Assembly: GCF_003610555.1 (NCBI RefSeq) | Contig: NZ_RAPQ01000008.1 | Span: 2,100,490 to 2,164,489, forward strand | Direction: 5' to 3' | DNA: 64,000 nt | Origin: Marinifilum flexuosum | GTDB taxonomy: Bacteria; Bacteroidota; Bacteroidia; Bacteroidales; Marinifilaceae | Part shown: piece after piece, positions 29,337 to 37,608 of the stretch | Numbering within the stretch: position 1 is the first letter of the stretch | How the letters are laid out: each line of letters begins with the position of its first letter | The notes under the pieces: generated by a model | Databases searched by the model: none | Told to the model about the DNA's origin: nothing | What the model saw: the letters and a program-made list of their open reading frames with translations, nothing else | Made by a program: the position numbers and the translations under genes

Positions 29337-30520
29337 TGGAAGATAAATTTCACATCGACATAGATTGTCAACAATTATTCCATCATGGAGATATGATTTG
29401 TGGTGATGTTTTTCTTTCTAGAAGAATAAAGGAAGAAAACAGAACAATTGCAGTGTTAAGTGATGGAATGGGGAGTGGTGTAAAAGCTAATGTATTGGCA
29501 ACACTTACGGCTTCCATGGCAATGAATTTTACTGCGGAGCATAAGGATGTAATATCTATTGCCGAGATTATAATGAATACCCTTCCTGTTTGCAGTGTTC
29601 GTAAGGTCAGTTATTCTACTTTTACCGTAATTGATATCGAATATGATGGAACAACTAAGATTATAGAGTTTGATAATCCTTGTTGTGTTGTTATGCGGGG
29701 AGCAGAGGTTTATGATCCAGGTTGGAGAACCATAACTCTTGATAGTGAAGAAAATCAAGGAAAACAGTTAAGAACTTGTTCGTTTACCGCACGAAAAGAA
29801 GATAGGGTCTTGTTTTGGTCTGATGGTATCATGCAATCGGGGATGGGAAGTAGAGAGTTGCCATTTGGTTGGGGACATGAGAATGCTTTGAATTACGTGA
29901 AGAATATTGTAAGAACAACTCCATTTATATCTGCTAGAAATTTAGGATTGCAATTGGTGAAGAAAGCTTCCCGAAATGATAATGATGAACCCAAAGATGA
30001 TACCAGTGCAGGTGTAATTTATTACAGAGAGCCAAGAAAGCTATTAATATGCACTGGACCACCATTTGAAGAGGATAAAGATTCTGAATATGCAATGCGT
30101 GTTTATCACTTCAAAGGGAAGAAAATTATATGTGGAGGTACTACTGCTGAAATACTTGCTCGAGAATTGAGTTTGAAATTTGCAGCAGGTATGAAAATTA
30201 CAGATCCTGAATTACCGCCAGCTTCATATATGGAAGGAATCAACTTGGTTACCGAAGGAATTCTTACCATCGGAAAAGTTGCACGTATTTTGGAAGAATA
30301 TACCATCGATTATGATCTGGGAGATGGACCGGCAGATCAAATTGTGCATTATTTGTTGCAGAGCGATAAAATTTCAATTATATCGGGTACTCGTATTAAT
30401 TTTGCTCATCAAGATCCTAGTTTGCCTGTAGAACTTGAAATTAGAAGAACCGTAGTAAAAAAGATTGTAAGTCTACTCGAAGAAAAGTTTTTAAAAGATG
30501 TAAGCTTAACTTTTATTTAA
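29336..30520 (+). CDS. SpoIIE/PP2C-type serine phosphatase (copy 2)
   Basis: 394 residues, the same length as copy 1 and clearly its paralogue. Motifs are ICGDVFLSRR, LSDGMGSGVKAN, WSDGIMQSGMG and KDDTSAGVIYYRE, followed by the same C-terminal domain (ICTGPPFEEDKD, KIICGGTTAEIL). It starts inside the stop of the copy-2 sensor and overlaps the convergent response regulator stop by 4 bp. It is the expected output partner of the copy-2 sensor. Confidence 0.88.
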   Translation: MEDKFHIDIDCQQLFHHGDMICGDVFLSRRIKEENRTIAVLSDGMGSGVKANVLATLTASMAMNFTAEHKDVISIAEIIMNTLPVCSVRKVSYSTFTVIDIEYDGTTKIIEFDNPCCVVMRGAEVYDPGWRTITLDSEENQGKQLRTCSFTARKEDRVLFWSDGIMQSGMGSRELPFGWGHENALNYVKNIVRTTPFISARNLGLQLVKKASRNDNDEPKDDTSAGVIYYREPRKLLICTGPPFEEDKDSEYAMRVYHFKGKKIICGGTTAEILARELSLKFAAGMKITDPELPPASYMEGINLVTEGILTIGKVARILEEYTIDYDLGDGPADQIVHYLLQSDKISIISGTRINFAHQDPSLPVELEIRRTVVKKIVSLLEEKFLKDVSLTFI

Positions 30521-30897
30521 AGGTACTTATTTATAAGACTTAATAACTTTTGACCTGAAATTGGCTTTGAAATGTAATCGTCGCAACCTGCGGCGATGCT
30601 TTTTCCCCTGTCTTCAGCCATTGCATATGCCGTTTGTGAAATAACCGGAACTTTAGGATCTATTTTCTTTATTGCTCTAGTGGCATCAAATCCATTTAGT
30701 AATGGCATTTGTATGTCCATAAGAATTAGATCAATATCGTTTTGTGTGAACATTTCAATGGCATTTTGGCCATTCGTAGCCCAGAGAATATTAGCCCCTG
30801 TTCTTCCAATTACCTCTTCCAAAAACAGATAATTTGATTCAACATCTTCAGCTATTAGAATGGTTTTTTTAGACCAGTTAAAAGTGTCTGTGCTCAT
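30517..30897 (-). CDS. Receiver-only response regulator
   Basis: 126 residues, a single CheY-like receiver domain with no DNA-binding part. The acidic pair is in LIAEDVESN, the phosphorylated aspartate in LILMDIQMP, the threonine in SQTAYAM, and the lysine in YISKPIS. This style is typical of receivers that talk to hybrid kinases by protein contact. It is convergent with the phosphatase copy 2 and overlaps it by 4 bp, but nothing shows they share a pathway. Confidence 0.93.
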   Translation of the reverse strand: MSTDTFNWSKKTILIAEDVESNYLFLEEVIGRTGANILWATNGQNAIEMFTQNDIDLILMDIQMPLLNGFDATRAIKKIDPKVPVISQTAYAMAEDRGKSIAAGCDDYISKPISGQKLLSLINKYL

Positions 30898-31093
30898 AGA
30901 GTGTAATTAGGTTTTCAATATTTGTTAATCAAATTTAATTAATTTTTTGGAATAAAGTGTGACCTCTTTTATCCTGATAATATTCTTTTAAGATAATTAT
31001 CGAATATGGGTATTAATTAGGGTGACTATATGCTTTTGCGGATTGACTTTATCAGCATAATTGTTATTTTTGAGAATCTCTATAATAAATCTC

Positions 31094-33157
31094 ATGATAT
31101 TTAAACTAATCAGATCAGGACTTGGATTAAGTCTATTATTTCTCTCAATTGCTGTAAAAGCACAAATTTCTCATGGTGGAGAGCCATTATTTAAAAACGC
31201 GAAGTCTAAAATTGAGCCAAAGTTGGTTAAGCTTCCAAAATTTAATACAATATCGAAATCAGCCATAGAAAGTGATGGTAAGTATGGAGTAAGGTTAAAG
31301 CATGATCAGTATGCCTATTCATTCGATGTTGATTATAGTATTGAAAAAGATGGAGTATGGGAAGAGTTAAACGATGGTAGAAAAGTTTGGCGATTTTCAG
31401 TAAAATCGGAAGGAGCTTATTCTTTGGGACTGGAGTTTTCGGAATTTAGAATACCATTTGGAGCTCAATTATTTGTTTACAATGATCATTCCACTAAGGT
31501 ATTAGGTTCTTATACTTATGAAAATAATAAGAAATCAGGTAAATTTTCTATTGAACCTTTAAAGGGTGATGAGCTTACGATTGAATATATAGAACCTTCA
31601 GAAGTTGAATTTTCTGCTGAATTGTCTATAGAAACAATTCTACATGATTATAAAAATATTTTCAACTTGCTAAAAGGGAGTAATGTAAAGGCATCCGGCG
31701 GATGTAATGTGGATATAAGTTGCCCTGAGGGAAATGGTTGGCAAACTGAAAAAAGATCGGTTTGTCATATTTTATACAATGGGTGGATTGCATCTGGAGC
31801 TTTAATTAATAATACCAGACAGGATGGAACGCCTTATTTGTTAACTGCTTATCATGTAATGCACGAACAGGAAGTTGCTGATGCAGCAATTTTCTATTTT
31901 AATTACGAAAACTCTGGGTGTGGAACAAATGATGGAGAGAGATCTCAATCAATTTCTGGATCAACTTTAAGAGCTACAACATCAAATTTAGACTTTACTT
32001 TGCTAGAGCTATCTGTACAACCACCTTTATCTTATTCTCCTTATTATGCAGGATGGGATAGGTCAGGAACAATTCCAGTGAATACAACATGCATTCATCA
32101 TCCAAGTGGAGATGTTAAAAAGATTTCGATTGATATTAATCCTCCTGTAAGCGCTACATATTCGGATGCTCGATACACTTTTGATGAGAATACAAGCTGG
32201 CAAATTTTAGATTGGGAAGTAGGAACTACTGAAGGAGGTTCATCTGGTTCACCTCTTTTTGATCAAAACCATAGAATTATTGGTGATTTAACAGGTGGTG
32301 ATGCAAATTGCAGCAATTCTGTTAATGATTACTTTGCAAAATTTTCATCGAGTTGGGCAAATTACTCTAATATCAACCAACAGTTAAAACATTGGTTGGA
32401 TCCATTGAATTTGGGAGTGGAAACTTTAAACGGATATGATCCATCTTTTAAAATTAATGCCAGTAGTAAATGTGTTGGTAATGATTTTATCGTTGAAGCA
32501 ATCGTTAATGAAGGAGTAGAAAATATGTTGTGGGACTTTGGTGAAGGTGCTACACCAAGTCAAGCTGCTGGAGCTGGGCCTCATGATGTATCCTACAATA
32601 CAGTGGGAAATAAGACAATACAGCTTATCTATAGGTCAAATGGTGTGGATATTGAAATTAGTAGAGATGTAAAAGTTATTGATTTAACAAAGCTTAGTTT
32701 TGATTACTCAATACAAAATAAAAAATTAACATTGATTAATCAATCAGTTGACTTTGATTCTTTTACCTGGAATTTAGGAGATGCCAATACCTCAGATGAA
32801 GTTAGTCCAAGCCATGAATATCTTAACTATGGAGAATATACTGTGAGTTTGACAGGTACAAATGATTGTGGAAGTACCAGTGTTTCAAAACAAATTGAAA
32901 TGAATTATGACAAGCTTTTGTCGGTTTATCCAAACCCATCTGTAGATAAATTTACGGTTGACCTTAGCAAAATTATATATACTAAAATAAGTTGGGGCGT
33001 ATATTCAAATACAGGTATGGAAGTTAAGACTGGAATTGTATCAAGTTTTAGTAATACTTTGGAGTTTAACCTAAAGGGACTTTCAGCCGGAATATACATT
33101 CTTAGGATGAATGTGGATGGTGAGATATTAAAACGAAAATTACTCCTTGTAAAATAA
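31094..33157 (+). CDS. Secreted trypsin-like protease with PKD and type IX sorting tail
   Basis: 687 residues from the ATG at 31094, which gives a clean signal peptide (MIFKLIRSGLG to VKAQ); the frame upstream starts only at a TTG. After a propeptide of about 180 residues comes an S1 protease domain like lysyl endopeptidase. His is in LTAYHVM (usual form TAAHC), Asp in SNLDFTLLEL, and Ser in GGSSGSPLF. A degenerate and a full PKD domain follow (DFGEGATPS; WNLGDANTSDEVSPSHEY). The C-terminus (VYPNPSVDKFTVDL to LLLVK) is a type IX secretion signal, so the protein is exported to the surface or medium. It may open glycoproteins upstream of glycan use, but it is not in the PUL. Confidence 0.88.
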   Translation: MIFKLIRSGLGLSLLFLSIAVKAQISHGGEPLFKNAKSKIEPKLVKLPKFNTISKSAIESDGKYGVRLKHDQYAYSFDVDYSIEKDGVWEELNDGRKVWRFSVKSEGAYSLGLEFSEFRIPFGAQLFVYNDHSTKVLGSYTYENNKKSGKFSIEPLKGDELTIEYIEPSEVEFSAELSIETILHDYKNIFNLLKGSNVKASGGCNVDISCPEGNGWQTEKRSVCHILYNGWIASGALINNTRQDGTPYLLTAYHVMHEQEVADAAIFYFNYENSGCGTNDGERSQSISGSTLRATTSNLDFTLLELSVQPPLSYSPYYAGWDRSGTIPVNTTCIHHPSGDVKKISIDINPPVSATYSDARYTFDENTSWQILDWEVGTTEGGSSGSPLFDQNHRIIGDLTGGDANCSNSVNDYFAKFSSSWANYSNINQQLKHWLDPLNLGVETLNGYDPSFKINASSKCVGNDFIVEAIVNEGVENMLWDFGEGATPSQAAGAGPHDVSYNTVGNKTIQLIYRSNGVDIEISRDVKVIDLTKLSFDYSIQNKKLTLINQSVDFDSFTWNLGDANTSDEVSPSHEYLNYGEYTVSLTGTNDCGSTSVSKQIEMNYDKLLSVYPNPSVDKFTVDLSKIIYTKISWGVYSNTGMEVKTGIVSSFSNTLEFNLKGLSAGIYILRMNVDGEILKRKLLLVK

Positions 33158-33161
33158 CTGA

Positions 33162-33195
33162 AAAGCCATTCTCGTACAGAATGGCTTTATTTTTT
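33162..33195. terminator. Bidirectional intrinsic terminator
   Basis: Perfect 11-bp stem AAAGCCATTCT (33162-33172) with its complement at 33178-33188, a 5-nt loop and ATTTTTT, between convergent genes. Confidence 0.92.
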
Positions 33196-33216
33196 ACTAC
33201 AAGAATACTTTTTGTG

Positions 33217-34014
33217 TTACTTTTCTATTTTCTCGAATGAAGTAACAATTCCTCTAATTAGTGAAGAGGAGAATCCTTGATGTTCCATTTCATTTAATCC
33301 AACAATTGTACAACCTTTTGGTGTTGTAACCTTGTCAATTTCCGATTCAGGATGATTGCTGTTTTCCTGTAACATTTTGGCTGCACCTTTTACGGTTTGA
33401 GAAACAATTTGATTGGCTGTGTTTGCATCAAATCCAATTTGAATACCTCCCTGAATCATAGCACGAATAAAACGAAAAACAAATGCAATACCACAGGCTC
33501 CCAGTATTGTAGCAGCCTCCATTAATTCTTCATTAATGATTAAACTTTCACCTATTGCATCGAAAATAGATTTTACCTTTTGGGTATGTTCGGACGAAGA
33601 ATTTTTTCCACAAACACAGGTGACAGATTCTCCAATATCTGCAGCAATATTTGGCATAGCTCTAAATACAGGAATTTTATAATCCAACATCTCAGATATT
33701 TCATTGGTGCCTAAGCCAGTAGCCAATGAAACCAAAATGTGCTTGCCTTCTTTTATTTCAGGTTTAATCTCGTTAATGATCTTATCAACATTATAGGGTT
33801 TAACGGCCACTAAAATGATGTTGGAGTTCCTAACTGCATAAAGATTATCTGAGGTAATTTCTGCACCATATGGTTTTAAATCTTCTATTAGTTTGAGCTT
33901 TCTTCTGGTTGCAATAACATTTTCAGAATTAAAATCTTCATGTTCTAATAATCCTTTGGCGATTGATTTACCAAGGTTACCACATCCAATAACACAAATC
34001 TTTTCGTTTTTCAT
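33217..34014 (-). CDS. proC: Pyrroline-5-carboxylate reductase
   Basis: 265 residues. The Rossmann start is KICVIGCGNLGKSIAKGLL. The catalytic helical part has AMPNIAADIGESV, followed by ACGIAFVFRFIRAMIQGG and the closing VTTPKGCTIVGLNEME, all standard for ProC. It reduces pyrroline-5-carboxylate with NAD(P)H in the last step of proline synthesis. It is monocistronic and ends convergently with the protease gene. GCG replaces the more common GxGxMG start but keeps the nucleotide fold. Confidence 0.95.
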   Translation of the reverse strand: MKNEKICVIGCGNLGKSIAKGLLEHEDFNSENVIATRRKLKLIEDLKPYGAEITSDNLYAVRNSNIILVAVKPYNVDKIINEIKPEIKEGKHILVSLATGLGTNEISEMLDYKIPVFRAMPNIAADIGESVTCVCGKNSSSEHTQKVKSIFDAIGESLIINEELMEAATILGACGIAFVFRFIRAMIQGGIQIGFDANTANQIVSQTVKGAAKMLQENSNHPESEIDKVTTPKGCTIVGLNEMEHQGFSSSLIRGIVTSFEKIEK

Positions 34015-34177
34015 CTGTCTATTTTTATTTGATTTAATCAGGCAGAAGGTGTGAAAATACGCATGACAATAGGTAAAAATACAATTTATTTAAACAAGCT
34101 TATCTTATATTCGAGGGATTTCTATTTTAATTGACCTGAGATTTGGATAAAAATTTTCATTCTTTCAAAAAATGTCA

Positions 34178-34211
34178 TACTTTTGATAAATCGATTTAGT
34201 AAAACGGTTTA
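34178..34211 (+). promoter_or_regulatory. lacI promoter with twin LacI operators
   Basis: TACTTTTG (34178-34185) is a perfect -7 box. Directly after it lie TAAATCGATTTA (34187-34198, perfect 12-bp palindrome) and TAAAACGGTTTA (34200-34211, one mismatched pair). Both have the central CG of LacI-family operators. They cover the expected transcription start and lie 17 bp before the lacI start codon. Confidence 0.7.
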
Positions 34212-34227
34212 GTAAAAAGCAAAAAAC

Positions 34228-35226
34228 TTGAAAAAGAAATCTATAAAGGATATAGCCCAGGAGCTAGGTTATTCAAAAACAACAGTTTCCTTTGTTTTGA
34301 ATAATAAAGGGGATGAAAAAAATATCAGTAAAAAAACGCAAGAAAAAATACTGGCATACGTTCGTGAGGTAAATTATCAGCCCAATCAGATTGCTAAAAG
34401 TTTGAAAAAAGGGAAAACCAATACCATAGGCTATTTAATTCCCGATATATCTAACCCGTTTTATGCTAAAATTGGACGCCTGATAGAAGATTTGTTAGCA
34501 GATAAAGGATATCATTTAATCATTGGAAGTACCGATGAAACACAGGAAAAAGAAGATTTACTACTGAATATGTTTGTGAACCGACAGGTTGATGGACTTA
34601 TTCTGGCTTCCTCCTTCGAAAATTTGGGGATGTTAAATACATTGGCAGCTCAACGTTTTCCAATGGTGTTTTTCGATAGGGAACATCCTGATTTTTTTGG
34701 AAACTATATTCTTGTTGAGAATAAAAATGCAATGAAGGGTGCAGTCCAAAATGCAATCAAGCATGGATCTAAAAAAATAGGATTACTTTCTATTACGCCA
34801 AATGTTTATTCTCTGGAACTTCGAATCGATGGTTATCGCGAAGCTTTAAGCGAAAATGAGATTGATATCGATGATCATTTGATTCGAATCGTGGATAACA
34901 ATAATCTAAAAGAGAGTACCAAAGCCCAATTGCAGTATTTGATTGATGAACAAGTAGACGCTGTTGTATTCACCAATAACCAGATTACTGCTCATGCGAT
35001 TTGGGCAATGAATATTTTTCACAAGGAAAAAATTGAGGATGTAAGGTTTGTGAGCTTTGATAATCTGGATTTGTTCGATTATTCCCAACCAAAGGTTACT
35101 TCGGTTGCTCAACCTATTGAAAAGATAGCCAATTATACCGTGGATATTCTTGGGGAAGTGATGAATGAAAAAGAACACATAAGCAAAAGAATTGTATTAG
35201 AACCAAAATTAATAGAACGTTTATAA
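34228..35226 (+). CDS. LacI-family repressor of the PUL import operon
   Basis: 332 residues from a TTG start, needed to include the helix-turn-helix. The sequence begins KKKSIKDIAQELGYSKTTVSFVLNNKG, the classical LacI DNA-binding head, followed by the hinge (NYQPNQIAKSLKKGKTNTIG) and a periplasmic-binding-protein-like sensor domain. It binds DNA in the absence of sugar and is released by a small effector, probably mannose or a disaccharide from the glycan. Two palindromic operators overlap its own promoter. It is first in an operon with the MFS transporter (10 bp gap) and the ROK kinase, so autoregulation is likely. Confidence 0.93.
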   Translation: MKKKSIKDIAQELGYSKTTVSFVLNNKGDEKNISKKTQEKILAYVREVNYQPNQIAKSLKKGKTNTIGYLIPDISNPFYAKIGRLIEDLLADKGYHLIIGSTDETQEKEDLLLNMFVNRQVDGLILASSFENLGMLNTLAAQRFPMVFFDREHPDFFGNYILVENKNAMKGAVQNAIKHGSKKIGLLSITPNVYSLELRIDGYREALSENEIDIDDHLIRIVDNNNLKESTKAQLQYLIDEQVDAVVFTNNQITAHAIWAMNIFHKEKIEDVRFVSFDNLDLFDYSQPKVTSVAQPIEKIANYTVDILGEVMNEKEHISKRIVLEPKLIERL

Positions 35227-35236
35227 TTAACTATTT

Positions 35237-36391
35237 ATGAAAAACAATTATTTAAAATCAGGACCGATTTTCCTAGCCTTTCTTTGTATGGGCTTTGGTG
35301 ATGTTGTTGGACCTCTAACCAGTCAGTTACAAGCTGATTATGAGCTGACAAATTTTATGGCTGGATTGGTTACATTCATGGGATTCATCATGTTTGGATT
35401 ACTATCTGTACCAATGGCATTATTTCAAGATAGAAAAAGTAGAAAGTTTGTATTGTTGCTGGGAATGGTAATTGCATTAATTGGTTTGATTTTACCAATT
35501 TTGGGAGATTTTTCCTCGTTTGGATTATTATTAGGAGCATTATTACTGCTAGGAACAGGTGCTACTTTACTGCAAGTCGCTGGAAACCCTATAATGCGTG
35601 ATGTGTCACCAGAAGGAAAATACTCCAGAAATTTATCTTTTGGACAATTTTTTAAGGCAATAGGATCCTTGTCTGGAGCATTAATCCCTCTTATGGCAGC
35701 TAAATATTGGAATTTAGATTGGAAAATTTTATTCCCAATTTACTCTGTGGTTCTATTAATTGCAGTAATCTATTTGTATGTTGTTAAGATTGATGAACAA
35801 AAGGATGATGCAGCAACTCCTGCTTCATTTGGTTCTGTATTAGCTTTGCTTAAAAATCCATATGTGTTTTTTATGGTATTGGCTATTTTTCTTTATGTAG
35901 GAGCTGAAGTTAGTATGAGTGCAAAATTGCCAAATTATTTAGCGCATCAGTTCAATTATGACATTAAGGAATTAGGGCTATGGGGAACTTTGTTTTTCTT
36001 TCTGGCTTTAATGACAGGTAGATTTTTAGGAGGAGTTATTCTAAACTGGATGTCTCCTACAAGATTTTTGAAGGTGACAACTGTAATAGCCATGCTTGGT
36101 ATTTTAGGATTATATATCGCTCCAACTGCAGTTATTGGATTTGTTTCTATTTTCCTTATCGGATTAGGGTTTGCAAATATTTTTCCTTTGGTATTTTCTA
36201 TCACAATCGATGCAATGCCTGAGCGTAGCAATGAAATTTCGGGTTTAATGGTAACAGCAATTATTGGAGGTGCATTTGTACCATTGATTTTTGGTGCTGT
36301 AGCAGATATCTTTTCATTAATGGCTGGTTTTGTGGTAACATTGGTTTGTATCGGATATATTTTCGGTTTATCATTTTATAAAAGAAAGTAA
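35237..36391 (+). CDS. FucP-like MFS sugar transporter
   Basis: 384 residues with about 12 membrane helices and the loop motif RKSRKFVLLLG between helices 2 and 3. The QVAGNP segment in helix 4 is like the FucP/GlcP branch, which symports hexoses with protons. In this operon the likely substrate is mannose or another monosaccharide freed in the periplasm by the downstream glycosidases. The start ATG at 35237 is 10 bp after lacI and the stop is 8 bp before the kinase, indicating one transcript. Confidence 0.9.
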   Translation: MKNNYLKSGPIFLAFLCMGFGDVVGPLTSQLQADYELTNFMAGLVTFMGFIMFGLLSVPMALFQDRKSRKFVLLLGMVIALIGLILPILGDFSSFGLLLGALLLLGTGATLLQVAGNPIMRDVSPEGKYSRNLSFGQFFKAIGSLSGALIPLMAAKYWNLDWKILFPIYSVVLLIAVIYLYVVKIDEQKDDAATPASFGSVLALLKNPYVFFMVLAIFLYVGAEVSMSAKLPNYLAHQFNYDIKELGLWGTLFFFLALMTGRFLGGVILNWMSPTRFLKVTTVIAMLGILGLYIAPTAVIGFVSIFLIGLGFANIFPLVFSITIDAMPERSNEISGLMVTAIIGGAFVPLIFGAVADIFSLMAGFVVTLVCIGYIFGLSFYKRK

Positions 36392-36399
36392 TAATAAGA

Positions 36400-37497
36400 A
36401 TGAATATTTGGAGAGATGAAAGAGTTGTAATGACTCTTGATGCAGGAGGAACAAATTTTGTTTTCTCGGCTATGAAAAGTGGGGAAGAAGTAGTTGAACC
36501 TATTAGAAAACCATCAAATGCTGACAATTTAGATTTGTGTTTGCAGACCATTGTAGATGGATTTCAAGAAGTGTCCAATAAATTGAGTGAAAAACCGGTT
36601 GCCATTAGTTTTGCTTTTCCTGGTCCGGCTGATTATAGAAATGGTATTATTGGTGATTTACCTAATTTGCCTGCATTTAGGGGAGGTGTAGCATTGGGAC
36701 CAATGTTACGGGAGAAGTTCAATATTCCCGTATTTATTAACAACGATGGTGATTTATTTGTATATGGAGAAGCTCTAGGTGGTGTTTTGCCAGAGGTTAA
36801 TAACAAATTGGTACAGGCTGGAAGTCCTAAACGATATAAGAATCTTATTGGAGTTACTTTAGGAACTGGCTTTGGTGGTGGTTTGGTGCACAACGGTGAA
36901 TTGCTAATTGGTGATAACTCAATAGCCACTGAGGTTTGGCTAACAAGTAGTCGTATTTATCCAGAACGATTTGCTGAAGAGGGAATTAGTACAAGAGCCA
37001 TACAAAGAGAATTTCTTTCTCGTGCAAAAAGTGAATATCCTAAAGATTTAATGCCAAAAGATGTATACGATGTTGCTATGGATCAAACTAATCCGGATAA
37101 TGCAGCAGCATTGGAATCATTTAAAACTTTTGGAAAATGTTTGGGCGATAGTTTAGCCAATTTATTGACAATTACAGATGGAATAGCTGTTATTGGTGGA
37201 GGTCTTACAGGTGCTCATGATTTGTATATGCCAGCAGCATTGGAAGAAATGAACGGCAAATGTTATACTTCAAATGGAGATTCTTTGCCAAGATTAGTTC
37301 AGAAAGTATACAATATCGATAATGAAGATGAATTTGCAGAGTTTGCGGCAAATCATTCAACAGATATTAAAATTCCAGGAACAGATAAGACAATAAAATA
37401 TGATCCAAACCCTCGTTTGGCTGTGTGCTCTAGTGAACTTGGAGCAAGCAAAGCCATAGGTATTGGAGCTTATGCATTTGCATTGAAAAATTTGTAG
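36400..37497 (+). CDS. ROK-family sugar kinase without zinc motif
   Basis: 365 residues. The ATP-binding start is VMTLDAGGTNFVFSAM, followed by the sugar-binding FINNDGDLFVYGEALGG and IGVTLGTGFGGGLVHNGELLIG. The usual ROK zinc motif (GEIGH with CxCGxxGCxE) is absent; this place reads NSIATEVWLTSSRIYPERF. It probably phosphorylates the imported hexose (mannose or glucose) in the cytoplasm. It is third in the lacI-MFS-ROK operon. The missing zinc site places it in a divergent subgroup, so substrate prediction from classical glucokinases is unsafe. Confidence 0.87.
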   Translation: MNIWRDERVVMTLDAGGTNFVFSAMKSGEEVVEPIRKPSNADNLDLCLQTIVDGFQEVSNKLSEKPVAISFAFPGPADYRNGIIGDLPNLPAFRGGVALGPMLREKFNIPVFINNDGDLFVYGEALGGVLPEVNNKLVQAGSPKRYKNLIGVTLGTGFGGGLVHNGELLIGDNSIATEVWLTSSRIYPERFAEEGISTRAIQREFLSRAKSEYPKDLMPKDVYDVAMDQTNPDNAAALESFKTFGKCLGDSLANLLTITDGIAVIGGGLTGAHDLYMPAALEEMNGKCYTSNGDSLPRLVQKVYNIDNEDEFAEFAANHSTDIKIPGTDKTIKYDPNPRLAVCSSELGASKAIGIGAYAFALKNL

Positions 37498-37570
37498 TAG
37501 TAGTGTGATATCCGGATTGAGAATTTAATAGTGCTCTTTCCGGATTTTTCATTGTTAAAGATTAGATTAG

Positions 37571-37606
37571 AAAAGCCTGACGCTTTATGTGTCAGGCTTT
37601 TTGTTT
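37571..37606. terminator. Bidirectional intrinsic terminator
   Basis: 11-bp stem AAAAGCCTGAC (37571-37581) with its complement at 37591-37601 and T runs on either side. It ends the lacI operon and the convergent regulator gene. Confidence 0.9.
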
Positions 37607-37608
37607 GA

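Noticed and set aside
30517-30520. 4-bp overlap of phosphatase and response regulator as evidence of a shared pathway
   Set aside because: The genes are convergent, so the overlap shows compactness only and not co-transcription.
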